From Candidatus Binatia bacterium (GTDB lineage Bacteria; Desulfobacterota; Binatia; UBA12015), in assembly GCA_029243485.1 (NCBI GenBank), contig JAQWRY010000086.1:310001-374000 (forward strand): 64,000 bases of DNA. The letters are read 5' to 3'. The first letter of the stretch is position 1, and each line of letters opens with the position of its first letter. The notes under the pieces were generated by a model, which was not told the DNA's origin, searched no databases, and saw nothing but the letters and a program-made list of their open reading frames with translations. Below are positions 41,185 through 50,089 of the stretch, piece by piece. A program made the position numbers and the translations under genes.

Positions 41185-42047
41185 TGCCCAGCCTCAAGGC
41201 CATTCGAACACGGATCAGCTCGGTCAAAAACACCCAGCAGATCACCAAGGCGATGAAGATGGTCGCCGCGTCCAAGTTGCGTCGAGCGCAAGAGGCCGCC
41301 GTCCAGGCGCGCCCGTACTCCGAGAAGCTCGAGGGTATGGTCGCGCACCTCCTTCAGCGCGTGGATCCCGCCTTCAACCCCCTCATGAAGATTCCGGAAA
41401 GCCAGGAACGTTGTCTGGTTCTCGTGGTCTCGAGCGATAAGGGCCTCTGCGGTGGGTACAACGCGAACCTTCTGCGCGAAGCCGAGGAGTTCGTGGCGGA
41501 CCAACCCGGCGAGTTCGTCTTCATGACGGTCGGTAGCAAGGGCTACGACCACTTGAAGCGTCGCGAGTACGACATCGAGGGGAAGAACCCGATGCCGGCG
41601 GCGAAGGACGCGGCGGCTCTGGCTCGCGAGCTCTCCCGAGCCCTTCAGCGCAGCTATCTCGCTGGCGAGGTAGACCGAGTCGTGGTCGCGTACAGCGCGT
41701 TCAAGTCCACGATGACCCAGATTCCGACCATCGAGCAGCTCCTTCCGCTCCAGCACCACGACGAGCCCGAAGGACACGCCGAGGGTCACGAGTACGTCTT
41801 CGAACCCAATCCCATCGAGATCATCGGATCTCTCCTCCCGCGCCTAGTCGAAGTCCGAATCCTGCACGCACTCCTCGAAGCCGGGGCGAGCGAGCTGGCG
41901 TCCCGTATGACCGCCATGGACTCCGCAACGCGGAACGCATCCGAGATGATCGATCGCCTGACTCTGCAGATGAACCGAGCCCGCCAGGCTCAGATCACCA
42001 CGGAGCTCATGGAGATCATCAGCGGCGCAGAAGCGCTGAACCAGTAG
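41184..42047 (+). CDS. atpG: F-type ATP synthase subunit gamma
   Basis: 287 residues. The central-rotor helices are recognisable at both ends: IRTRISSVKNTQQITKAMKMVAASKLRRAQ at the start (read in parts) and MTAMDSATRNASEMIDRLTLQMNRARQAQIT, ELMEIISGAEAL at the end. The middle Rossmann-like domain has SSDKGLCGGYN. A charged loop with EPEGHAEGHEY is an insert of the kind that varies between species. atpD starts 12 bases later. Confidence 0.96.
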   Translation: MPSLKAIRTRISSVKNTQQITKAMKMVAASKLRRAQEAAVQARPYSEKLEGMVAHLLQRVDPAFNPLMKIPESQERCLVLVVSSDKGLCGGYNANLLREAEEFVADQPGEFVFMTVGSKGYDHLKRREYDIEGKNPMPAAKDAAALARELSRALQRSYLAGEVDRVVVAYSAFKSTMTQIPTIEQLLPLQHHDEPEGHAEGHEYVFEPNPIEIIGSLLPRLVEVRILHALLEAGASELASRMTAMDSATRNASEMIDRLTLQMNRARQAQITTELMEIISGAEALNQ

Positions 42048-43478
<1,431 letters not shown>

Positions 43479-43484
43479 TCAGCC

Positions 43485-43880
43485 GTGCGTCTCCAACTCG
43501 TCACACCCGACCGTCAGATCCTCGATACCGAGATCGACGAAGTCTATGCCCCGGGCACGCGCGGCCAGTTCGGCGTGCTCCCCGAGCACGTGAACTTCCT
43601 GACCGCGCTCGACACCGGCGAGCTGCGTTACCGCGTCGACGGCAAAGACCACTGGGTCGCCGTGAGCGGTGGTGTTGCCGAGGTCCTCGGTGAGGCCGTG
43701 ACGATCCTCGCCGACAGCGCCGAGCTTGCCGACGAGATTGACGGAGATGCCGCCAAGGCTTCTGCCTCGCAGGCCGAAGCGGCGTTGAAAGACGCAGCGG
43801 CCGGAACTCCTGAAGCGGCGGATCTCGAAGCCGAGCTCGCGTGGGCCGAGGCCCGCCAGGCGGTCGCCGCCCGGAACTAG
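43485..43880 (+). CDS. atpC: F-type ATP synthase subunit epsilon
   Basis: 131 residues from a GTG start six bases after atpD. The N-terminal beta sandwich is recognisable as LVTPDRQILDTEIDEVYAPG and GQFGVLPEHVNFLTAL, GELRYR. The C-terminal helical hairpin (about 85-131) is Ala-rich and fits the inhibitory arm. It closes the F1 operon. The F0 a and c subunits (atpB, atpE) are absent from the window. Confidence 0.94.
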   Translation: MRLQLVTPDRQILDTEIDEVYAPGTRGQFGVLPEHVNFLTALDTGELRYRVDGKDHWVAVSGGVAEVLGEAVTILADSAELADEIDGDAAKASASQAEAALKDAAAGTPEAADLEAELAWAEARQAVAARN

Positions 43881-43922
43881 CACACCGCCGCCCGCTGCGG
43901 CCGCGCACAGGAGACCAGCTCC

Positions 43923-44168
43923 ATGAAGAACAGCGTCTGGGTCATTTGGATCGGTAGCCTCCTCTCGATGTTGCTTGGAAGCGGCTGGGTCATGACGACC
44001 GGTCAGGTCGTCTTCGGGCTGACCTTCGGTGCCCACCTCATCGAGTTCTTCGTGAATCGCTCGCTGTTCGAAAAGGCCGGCGGTTCCATGGGGAACCACT
44101 TCATCCAGACGATGATCTACGGGATGTTATACTGGCAGCCGATCAAAGAGCGCCTCGCGTCGGAGTAA
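43923..44168 (+). CDS. Small two-helix membrane protein
   Basis: 81 residues with AGGAGA nine bases before the ATG. Two membrane segments (VWVIWIGSLLSMLLGSGWVM and VVFGLTFGAHLIEFFV) are joined by a short loop. The segment FGAHLIEFFVNRSLFEKAGGS and the closing HFIQTMIYGMLYWQP look conserved, with a His/Glu pair in the second helix. I do not recognise a named family with certainty. It follows atpC by 42 bases on the same strand, so it may be co-transcribed with the ATP synthase. Confidence 0.7.
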   Translation: MKNSVWVIWIGSLLSMLLGSGWVMTTGQVVFGLTFGAHLIEFFVNRSLFEKAGGSMGNHFIQTMIYGMLYWQPIKERLASE

Positions 44169-44316
44169 CGTCCGACCCCGCGCCTCGCGGCGCAGCCCCA
44201 GTGGCGAACACACATTGATCACCAGCTGAGGTCCCTGCCATGATCCGAGCATTCGGACTCGCGCTTCACGCGGGCCCCGCTACCGCGCAAGCACCCGCGC
44301 CCCTTGGCCCCGCGTT

Positions 44317-44580
44317 CTAGATCATAAGCAACGTCCCGTTCGGGGCGTACCCGAAGGTGGCCGACGGTGACTTCGTGGTCGGACGAGTACGAAGGCGTTG
44401 GTGTCCGCCCGGATGCTCGTCGACCCAATCCAACGCGCTTCCCCTGGAGTAGGCGCGCTCGAAAACGGTGCCGCGCGCCGCGAGCTCGTCGATGAACGGG
44501 GAGGTAGCCCGCTCTTCGCCGCAGGTCCCGAGATGATCGAGACGAAGCGTGCCGACCGAGATCAGGATCGGGTTTGCGGG
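44317..44580 (-). pseudogene. Sulfatase N-terminal remnant
   Basis: On the minus strand 44446-44580 encodes NPILISVGTLRLDHLGTCG, then EERATSPFIDELAARGTVFERAYS. This closely matches the start of type I sulfatases/alkaline-phosphatase-superfamily proteins (NVLLISIDTLRADHLG..G..RATSPNLDALAARG..F..AYS). After this point the sequence stops resembling the family, the catalytic C/S-x-P-x-R segment is missing, and the frame ends at 44317. The metal-binding Asp of the IDTLR motif is Gly. It is a decayed fragment. The gap from 44169 to here holds only a 26-codon frame starting at about 44240. Confidence 0.65.
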
Positions 44581-44600
44581 CCCCGGTCTCCGTGCTCGAT

Positions 44601-45737
44601 TCAGCCCGCGGTCGCGACGAGCGGACGGGGCGACGAAAGTACGAACTGCACCTCGTCCGAGTCTGCCGGCCAATCGACCTCGACCGTCTCGCCACCCTCG
44701 AGTTGTCCCGAAGCGACCAGACGCGCGAGCGGGAATACCAAACGCTGTTCGAGAACTCTCTTCAGCGGACGGGCCCCGTGCTCGAGATCCGTACCCTCGT
44801 CGAGAAGCCGCGAGCAAAGCTGCTCGGTGTAATCCAACTCGATCGGGTCGCCGCGGCGGGCGAGGCGTCGCTCGACGTTCGCCAGCTCGATCGACAGGAT
44901 GCGCTCGAGCTCTGTGCGCAGCAGGCGCTGGAAGACCACCTTGTGATCGATTCGATTCAGGAATTCCGGCGCGAAAGTCCGCTTCGCGGTCCAGAGCACG
45001 GCGTCCTCGATCCGACGATGCACGCGGTCTTCGGGCTCGTTCGTTCCGTGCACGAAGCCCATCGAAGGAGAGAGGATATCACTCACTGCTCGGCTTCCGA
45101 CGTTGCTCGTCAGGAAGATCAGGCAGCTCGAGAGATCGACTTCCTTGTTGTTGCCCAGCGTCAGGCGAGCCTTGTCGAGGATTCCGAGCAAGAGCTGCCA
45201 GAGCGAATCGTTCGCCTTCTCGATCTCGTCGAACAGCAGAAGCGTGAACGGATTCTCCGCCGTCTGGTAGCGCGTGATGTTCGCCGACGAGAGATACGGG
45301 CTCGTTTCCTGGTGTCCCAGGTACCCCGGAGGGGACCCGATCAACCGAGCGATCTCGTGACTGTGGCTGAACTCGGCGCAATCGATCTTGAGCATCGCGC
45401 GGCGGTCACCAAACGTCGACTCGGCGATCGCCTCGACGAGGTTCGTCTTGCCGGTTCCCGTCGGGCCCAGAAACAAGAACGACCCGAGCGGCCGATCCGG
45501 ACTGGCCAGACCGGAATGATAGATCTGGAAGGCCTGGAGAGCCGCGTCCACCGCCTGGCTCTGACCAATCACGCGCTCCGACAACGAGCGCCGCAATTGC
45601 TCTACCTCCGACCCGAGACGATCTGGCACCAGCAACCGCGAACTGCGCGAGGCTGCTGAACTCCGCCCACCCTCTGCGATCGCGCGCCGTTTCCGGCTGC
45701 CCGAACCGCCCCCCTCGACGAGTGCAACTTCTTTCAC
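44601..45737 (-). CDS. Single-module Clp/Hsp100-type AAA+ ATPase
   Basis: 378 residues. It corresponds to one Clp D2-type module with no N-domain, no D1 and no ClpX zinc domain. Residues about 50-60 begin with the ClpA/B D2 lead-in (LSERVIGQSQAVDAA). Walker A is GPTGTGKT at about 91-98, the pore loop is GSPPGYLGHQE, Walker B is LLLFDEIEKA, sensor 1 is FLTSNVG, and EFLNRIDHKVVF plus GARPLKRVLEQ (sensor 2, small domain) close it. It is a likely hexameric unfoldase or remodeller. No IGF/IGL loop for ClpP was noticed. A RodZ-like HTH membrane protein gene lies 61 bases upstream on the same strand. Confidence 0.85.
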   Translation of the reverse strand: MKEVALVEGGGSGSRKRRAIAEGGRSSAASRSSRLLVPDRLGSEVEQLRRSLSERVIGQSQAVDAALQAFQIYHSGLASPDRPLGSFLFLGPTGTGKTNLVEAIAESTFGDRRAMLKIDCAEFSHSHEIARLIGSPPGYLGHQETSPYLSSANITRYQTAENPFTLLLFDEIEKANDSLWQLLLGILDKARLTLGNNKEVDLSSCLIFLTSNVGSRAVSDILSPSMGFVHGTNEPEDRVHRRIEDAVLWTAKRTFAPEFLNRIDHKVVFQRLLRTELERILSIELANVERRLARRGDPIELDYTEQLCSRLLDEGTDLEHGARPLKRVLEQRLVFPLARLVASGQLEGGETVEVDWPADSDEVQFVLSSPRPLVATAG

Positions 45738-45798
45738 GGGATGATCTATCGGCCCCGAGCAGGCGTCTCTTGAGTCATGGTCTGAAGAGCCCGAATTC

Positions 45799-46152
45799 TC
45801 AGAGCAAAACGAACCAAGCGACGGCGACCGCCGCGACCGCCGCTACGGCTCCCCCGACCAGCCAACCCGCGGGGACCGAAGGCGGGCTTTCCACCCGTCG
45901 AGACGGCTGTTTCTCCTTGCGGACCACGTCGGCGAGGTACCGCGACACGCAGGTCGCCGGTTCCTTTCCGAGGAATTCCGCGTACCGGCGCAGGAACGGA
46001 ACGACGTAGAACGAGTCGGCAACGAGGGGCGAATCCGCGCCCTCCATCGCCTCGAGGTAGTGCAGGGGCACACCAAGCGATTGCTGGACGTCTTCCAGCG
46101 ATAGGCCCTTGGCCTCCCGTTCCTCTCGAAGCTCCTCACCCTGACTTGCCAC
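45799..46152 (-). CDS. RodZ-like HTH protein with C-terminal membrane anchor
   Basis: 117 residues from a GTG at 46152 with GGAGGG eight bases upstream. A longer frame to 46209 lacks such a site. Residues about 5-75 form a Cro/RodZ-type HTH (EELREEREAKGLSLEDVQQSLGVPLHYLEAMEG, read in parts, then SFYVVPFLRRYAEFLG). One membrane helix is at the C-terminus (GWLVGGAVAAVAAVAVAWFVLL). The periplasmic domain of true RodZ is missing. RodZ links MreB to the wall machinery. A shortened form may act as a membrane adaptor. It may be in an operon with the Clp-type ATPase gene. Confidence 0.78.
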   Translation of the reverse strand: MASQGEELREEREAKGLSLEDVQQSLGVPLHYLEAMEGADSPLVADSFYVVPFLRRYAEFLGKEPATCVSRYLADVVRKEKQPSRRVESPPSVPAGWLVGGAVAAVAAVAVAWFVLL

Positions 46153-46295
46153 AGTCCGTCCCTCCGAAGAGCACCGCGAACGCCAAAACAGGCTCCTCCG
46201 CGAACTCAAGGAATACGAGGGGTGGGCGTCTCCTTCAAGCCTGGAAACCCTTTATTTTCAGGCAATCTGGACTCCGTTGACCCCCTCAGAGACAC

Positions 46296-46313
46296 ATACT
46301 AAACGTTTAGTAT
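46296..46313. promoter_or_regulatory. 18-bp perfect palindrome, likely TetR operator
   Basis: ATACTAAACGTTTAGTAT is a perfect inverted repeat 15 bases before the TetR ATG. TTGACC at 46277-46282 could be a -35, with the operator covering the -10 zone. Autoregulation of the TetR and the two acyl-CoA dehydrogenases behind it is the simplest reading. Confidence 0.75.
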
Positions 46314-46327
46314 TACAGCTTCCGAAC

Positions 46328-46923
46328 ATGGCAGAGCCCGCAGAGCAGAGCCCGGGCGAGGGGGCATTCTGCTCACCGCGGTCGACTGCTTTTCCCGCTA
46401 CGGCTACGCCGGTACCTCCATCGATCGGATCGCCCGAGCCGCCGGGGTGACCAAAGGCGCGCTCTACTACCACTGGAAAGACAAGGAGCAGCTGCTCTTC
46501 GAGGCCGTGACCGAGCGAATCGAGGCCTTCGAGAAATTCGTGCTCGAGCAGATCGAACGCGAGGGTGGGCCGGCCGAGCGGCTTCGCGCCGTCACGCGCC
46601 TGTGCGCCGAGAACGCAATCGCGGACAATCACCGCCGGTTCATCCTGACCCTCATGGTCGAAGCCATCGACACCAACCCCACACTCTCCCGACAGTTTCA
46701 GGAGATGCTCCGACGGTTCCGGGGCTTCCATCGCCACCTCATCCGACAGGGGCAGGAAGCCGGGCTCTTCCGAACCGACATCGACCTGGCCAGAGCGGCC
46801 GAGACCTTTGTCGCCGGAATCCTCGGCGCGGAAATCCAATTCTACCAGGACCCTGAGTCCACCGACCTCCGGCAAAGCTGCGACATGCACGCCGATCAGT
46901 TCCTCGCCTGGATCTCAGTCTGA
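46328..46923 (+). CDS. TetR-family transcriptional regulator with apparent frameshift in the start region
   Basis: The frame from about 46366 gives ILLTAVDCFSRYGYAGTSID, RIARAAGVTKGALYYHWKDKEQLL, an intact TetR HTH, and a ligand-binding domain to 46923. That frame has no ATG, GTG or TTG between its upstream stop at about 46301 and the GTG at 46447, which is in the middle of the HTH. An ATG at 46328 begins MAEPAEQSPGEG in another frame. One extra G in the GGGGG run at 46360-46364 would join the two and give a normal N-terminus. So the gene has either a 1-base sequencing error or a real frameshift. The two acyl-CoA dehydrogenase genes follow 40 bases later. Confidence 0.75.
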
Positions 46924-46963
46924 CCAACGGACGCCCCTGGCGAGCCTCGAGAGGAAACCTGAA

Positions 46964-48055
46964 ATGTTCGACCTAGAGTTGACCGAAGAGCAGCAGTTGG
47001 TGCGCGACACCGTCTCCAGCTTCGCTGAGAACGAAATCCGACCCATCGCTCGCGACAGCGACGAGAGCGGCTCGATCCCGCAAAGCGTGGTCGACCAGGG
47101 CTTCGACCTCGGATTGATCCACTCGGCGCTCCCCGAAGCGCAGGGCGGCTACGGCGAGATCCGGTCCTCCGTGACCGGGTCGATCGTCGCCGAAGAGCTC
47201 GCGTGGGGAGACGCCTCGATCGCGATGCACCTCCTGACTCCTCGTCTCGTGGCGTACCCCGTCCTCGACGGCGGCACCGACGCGCAGCGCGAGAAGATCC
47301 TGCCGCGCTTCACGGAGAAATTCCACGCCGCGACGGCCGCCATGGTCGAACCCCGATTCGACTTCGACACGAACCGCTTCGACACCACCGCGAAGCGCGA
47401 GAACGGCTCGTACATCCTGGACGGGCACAAATGCTTCGTACCGCTCGCAGACGAGTCGGACCTGATCCTGGTTCTCGCTCAGGAAGGCGACGAGCGCGCC
47501 GGGTTCCTCGTCGAGCGCGCCGCCCAAGGCCTGACGGTGCTCGAGCGCGAGCAGAACATGGGCTTCAAGCCGCTCTCGACCAACGAGGTGAAGCTCGACG
47601 GTGTGAAGGTGTCCGCCGACGCCCGCCTCGGCGGCGAAGACGGGTTCGACGTCGAACGCATGGTGAACCTGAGCCGCATCGGTATCGCGAGCCTCGCTGT
47701 GGGCGTCGCGCGAGGTGCCTACGAGTTCGCACGCGAGTACGCCAAGGAGCGCACCGCGTTCGGCGTGCCCATCGCACAGAAGCAAGCCATTGCGTTCATC
47801 CTCGCCGAGATGGCGATCGAGGTCGATGCGTCCCGCCTCCTCACATGGGAAGCCGCCGCCAAACTCGATAAGGGTGAGGACGCGACGCGCGAGGCCTACT
47901 TGGCCAAGCGCTACGCAGGCAATGCGGCACTCAAGATTGCGGACAACGCCGTGCAGGTTCTCGGCGGCCACGGCTACGTGCGGGACTTCCCCGTCGAGCT
48001 CTGGTTCCGCAACGCCCGAGCATTCGCTTCCTTCGACGGCATGACGATCGTTTGA
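46964..48055 (+). CDS. Acyl-CoA dehydrogenase-family protein (short, Asp at usual catalytic Glu)
   Basis: 363 residues from ATG 46964 with GAGGAAAC upstream. The three acyl-CoA dehydrogenase domains are recognisable: helical start (LTEEQQLVRDTVSSFAENEIRP), beta middle (YILDGHKCFVPLADESDLILV), and C-terminal bundle (ERTAFGVPIAQKQAIAFILAEM, QVLGGHGYVRDFPVELWFRNAR). It would transfer electrons to ETF through FAD. At the position of the usual catalytic Glu (xEGT) it reads ASFDGMTIV and then stops, so Asp replaces Glu and the last helix is missing. The alternative Glu position of isovaleryl-type enzymes is Ser here. Activity is uncertain. Confidence 0.88.
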   Translation: MFDLELTEEQQLVRDTVSSFAENEIRPIARDSDESGSIPQSVVDQGFDLGLIHSALPEAQGGYGEIRSSVTGSIVAEELAWGDASIAMHLLTPRLVAYPVLDGGTDAQREKILPRFTEKFHAATAAMVEPRFDFDTNRFDTTAKRENGSYILDGHKCFVPLADESDLILVLAQEGDERAGFLVERAAQGLTVLEREQNMGFKPLSTNEVKLDGVKVSADARLGGEDGFDVERMVNLSRIGIASLAVGVARGAYEFAREYAKERTAFGVPIAQKQAIAFILAEMAIEVDASRLLTWEAAAKLDKGEDATREAYLAKRYAGNAALKIADNAVQVLGGHGYVRDFPVELWFRNARAFASFDGMTIV

Positions 48056-48077
48056 CCGGCAGGCAAGGAGAACAACA

Positions 48078-49310
48078 ATGATCGATTTCGACCTTTCCCC
48101 GAAAGTCCAGGAACAGAAGGAACTGATCCGCGCCGTCGCCGAAGGAGCGATGCGGCCGATAGCCCGCGAGTACGACGAGCGCGAGCACGAGAAGCCCTGG
48201 GACTTCTTCAAGATGATGTGGGAGGTGTCCGGCGGCCGCACGATGACCGGCGAGGACTCCAACGAGGACCCCACCGCCCAAGCGAAGAAAGGCCCGCGTG
48301 AGAACACCCTCACTGCGGCCATCACCATCGAGGAGCTCTCGTGGGGTGACGCCGGGCTCTACCTCACGATCCCGAACCCGGGACTCGGCGGCGCAGCGGT
48401 CCAGGCGGCGGGAACGCCGGAGCAGAAGAAGCGCTTCCTCGCACCGTTCCAGGGCGGCGAGCCGAAGTGGGCCGCGATGGCCATCACCGAGCCGCACTGC
48501 GGTTCGGACTCCGCCGCCCTGCAGACGACGGCCGTCCGCGATGGCGACGACTGGGTCCTAAACGGCACCAAGATCTTCTGTACCTCCGGGCAGATGGCCA
48601 CCGAGAAGTCCGATGGCTTCGTCGTGGTCTGGGCCACGATCGACAAGACGGCAGGCCGCGGCGGCATCAAGTCGTTCGTCGTCCCGGCGCACACTCCGGG
48701 CATGAAGGTCATCAAAGTCGAGAACAAGCTCGGCATCCGAGCGTCCGACACGGCAATGATCGTGTTCGAGGACTGCCACATCCCGGCCGACAACATTCTC
48801 GGCTCGGCCGAGGTCGCGAAATCGACCGAAGGCTTCAAGGGTGCGATGGCGACGTTCGACGCGACGCGTCCTCTGGTCGCGGCGAGCGCACTCGGGATCG
48901 GCCAGGCCGCACTCGATCTAGCGCGCGAGGAACTCGAGAAGCGCGGCCGCCAGATCCGCTATGGCGTCTCGGACGCGAACCTCACCACGATCGAAAGTGA
49001 TTTCATCCAGGCCGAGAGTGATCTCCAAGCCGCACGCCTCCTCACGTGGCGCGCCGCCTGGATGATGGACCGCGGGCAACGCAACAGCCTCGAGGCTTCG
49101 ATGGCGAAGGCCAAAGCTGGGCTCGCCGTCACCATCGCCACCCAGAAGACGGTCGAGCTGATGGGACCTCTGGGCTATTCGCGCAAGATGCTCCTCGAGA
49201 AGTGGATGCGCGACGCGAAGATCAACGACATCTTCGAAGGCACGCAGCAGATCAACCTGCTGATCGTCGCCCGTCGAATCCTCGGATACTCGAGCAAAGA
49301 GCTCAGCTGA
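48078..49310 (+). CDS. Acyl-CoA dehydrogenase
   Basis: 410 residues, AAGGAGA at a good distance before ATG 48078. Complete family architecture: LSPKVQEQKELIRAVAEGAM at the start, AITEPHCGSDSAALQTTA (FAD and substrate loop), VLNGTKIFCTSGQMA, NKLGIRASDTAMIVFEDCHIP, RGRQIRYGV-type helices, and LGYSRKMLLEKWMRDAKINDIFEGTQQI with the catalytic Glu in FEGT. It oxidises acyl-CoA to enoyl-CoA. The upstream partner lacks that Glu, so the two proteins may work as a pair with only this one catalytic. Both are probably under the TetR operator. Confidence 0.93.
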   Translation: MIDFDLSPKVQEQKELIRAVAEGAMRPIAREYDEREHEKPWDFFKMMWEVSGGRTMTGEDSNEDPTAQAKKGPRENTLTAAITIEELSWGDAGLYLTIPNPGLGGAAVQAAGTPEQKKRFLAPFQGGEPKWAAMAITEPHCGSDSAALQTTAVRDGDDWVLNGTKIFCTSGQMATEKSDGFVVVWATIDKTAGRGGIKSFVVPAHTPGMKVIKVENKLGIRASDTAMIVFEDCHIPADNILGSAEVAKSTEGFKGAMATFDATRPLVAASALGIGQAALDLAREELEKRGRQIRYGVSDANLTTIESDFIQAESDLQAARLLTWRAAWMMDRGQRNSLEASMAKAKAGLAVTIATQKTVELMGPLGYSRKMLLEKWMRDAKINDIFEGTQQINLLIVARRILGYSSKELS

Positions 49311-49331
49311 TTCCGTTGTCCATCGCTGGTT

Positions 49332-49356
49332 GCCGGTGACAAATCACGTCACCGGC
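49332..49356 (+). terminator. Hairpin after the acyl-CoA dehydrogenase genes
   Basis: A 9-bp perfect stem GCCGGTGAC/GTCACCGGC (loop AAATCAC) 21 bases after the stop. Just beyond it a TGACAC...GTGTCA inverted repeat (about 49372-49394) precedes the small gene at 49567. No clear T-run. Confidence 0.45.
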
Positions 49357-49566
49357 GACCGGCAACTTTCTGACACTCATTTGGATGGTGTCAAGATTTT
49401 GCCGGTCGACCCGGGCTTCTCTTCCGCCTCGAAATCCCGATAGCGTTTGCTGCCTCAAGAAAAGGGGAGTCTTTCGGCGCTTCTCGGACATTGCTGCGTT
49501 TTTCAGCATCCCGAGCGCGAGTGGCACCCAGCTTGCATAGATCACAGGACAGCCAAGGAGGCTGCC

Positions 49567-49728
49567 ATGAAGCTCACAGTGACTATGCGCGATCTGATTT
49601 CTGCCGTTTCCGAATACGCCGAAGACGAGAACGAACTCGTCGCAACGGTCGTCCACCTAGTGCAGAGCGGTCGAGTCAAATTGGTCGGCGGCTCGTGGTC
49701 GGACGACTTCACCGAGTCTCCGGCCTGA
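49567..49728 (+). CDS. Small conserved hypothetical protein (53 residues)
   Basis: ATG 49567 is preceded by a near-perfect SD (AAGGAGG at 49555-49561), which strongly supports expression. The protein MKLTVTMRDLISAVSEYAED continues with ELVATVVHLVQSGRVKLVGG, a compact alpha/beta or winged-helix-like sequence with no membrane segment. Its composition matches short proteins I have seen in deltaproteobacteria but I have no family name. A second small frame follows after 16 bases. Confidence 0.7.
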   Translation: MKLTVTMRDLISAVSEYAEDENELVATVVHLVQSGRVKLVGGSWSDDFTESPA

Positions 49729-49744
49729 ACCGCGGTCGATTCCG

Positions 49745-49972
49745 ATGGAACCGAGAGTCGAAACGACTCGGCAGAGCGGCGACCGCCGTTTCTACTACGT
49801 CTCCGGCGAGCCCGTAGAGCTGTGGGAGGATCCGGAGAAACCGTTCGGGTGGGGGGCGGATGAGATGTCCGCGTACGCCGCCGACGGCTACTGGGACCTG
49901 CTCTTCAACGCACTGGTCCTCTCGTCGCTCCTCGACCAGGACGCCGAGACCGGAGAGCCCGAACTCCTCTGA
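49745..49972 (+). CDS. Small acidic hypothetical protein (75 residues)
   Basis: Reads MEPRVETTRQSGDRRFYYVSGEP and then a Trp/Tyr-rich stretch (VELWEDPEKPFGWGADEMSAY, YWDLLFNALVLSSLL), ending acidic. The codon use matches neighbours, but the SD is weak, so existence is less certain than for the gene before it, from which it is 16 bases away. No family recognised. Confidence 0.5.
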   Translation: MEPRVETTRQSGDRRFYYVSGEPVELWEDPEKPFGWGADEMSAYAADGYWDLLFNALVLSSLLDQDAETGEPELL

Positions 49973-50089
49973 GCAACCGCGGTCGCACCGAGCGACCGCC
50001 CCGATTCGACCGGCACGCGTGCGGAATCTGCACGTGGAGACCGGCCCGGCGCTCATGCACACGCCAGCGACAGCGGCTAGCCTGCACTC

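Noticed and set aside
44241-44321. 26-codon frame MIRAFGLALHAG... with a signal-peptide-like look
   Set aside because: Too short, no ribosome site and no partner; may be a remnant but cannot be supported.
46447-46923. GTG at 46447 as the TetR start
   Set aside because: It would cut off the first half of the HTH; the in-frame upstream sequence clearly encodes TetR residues.
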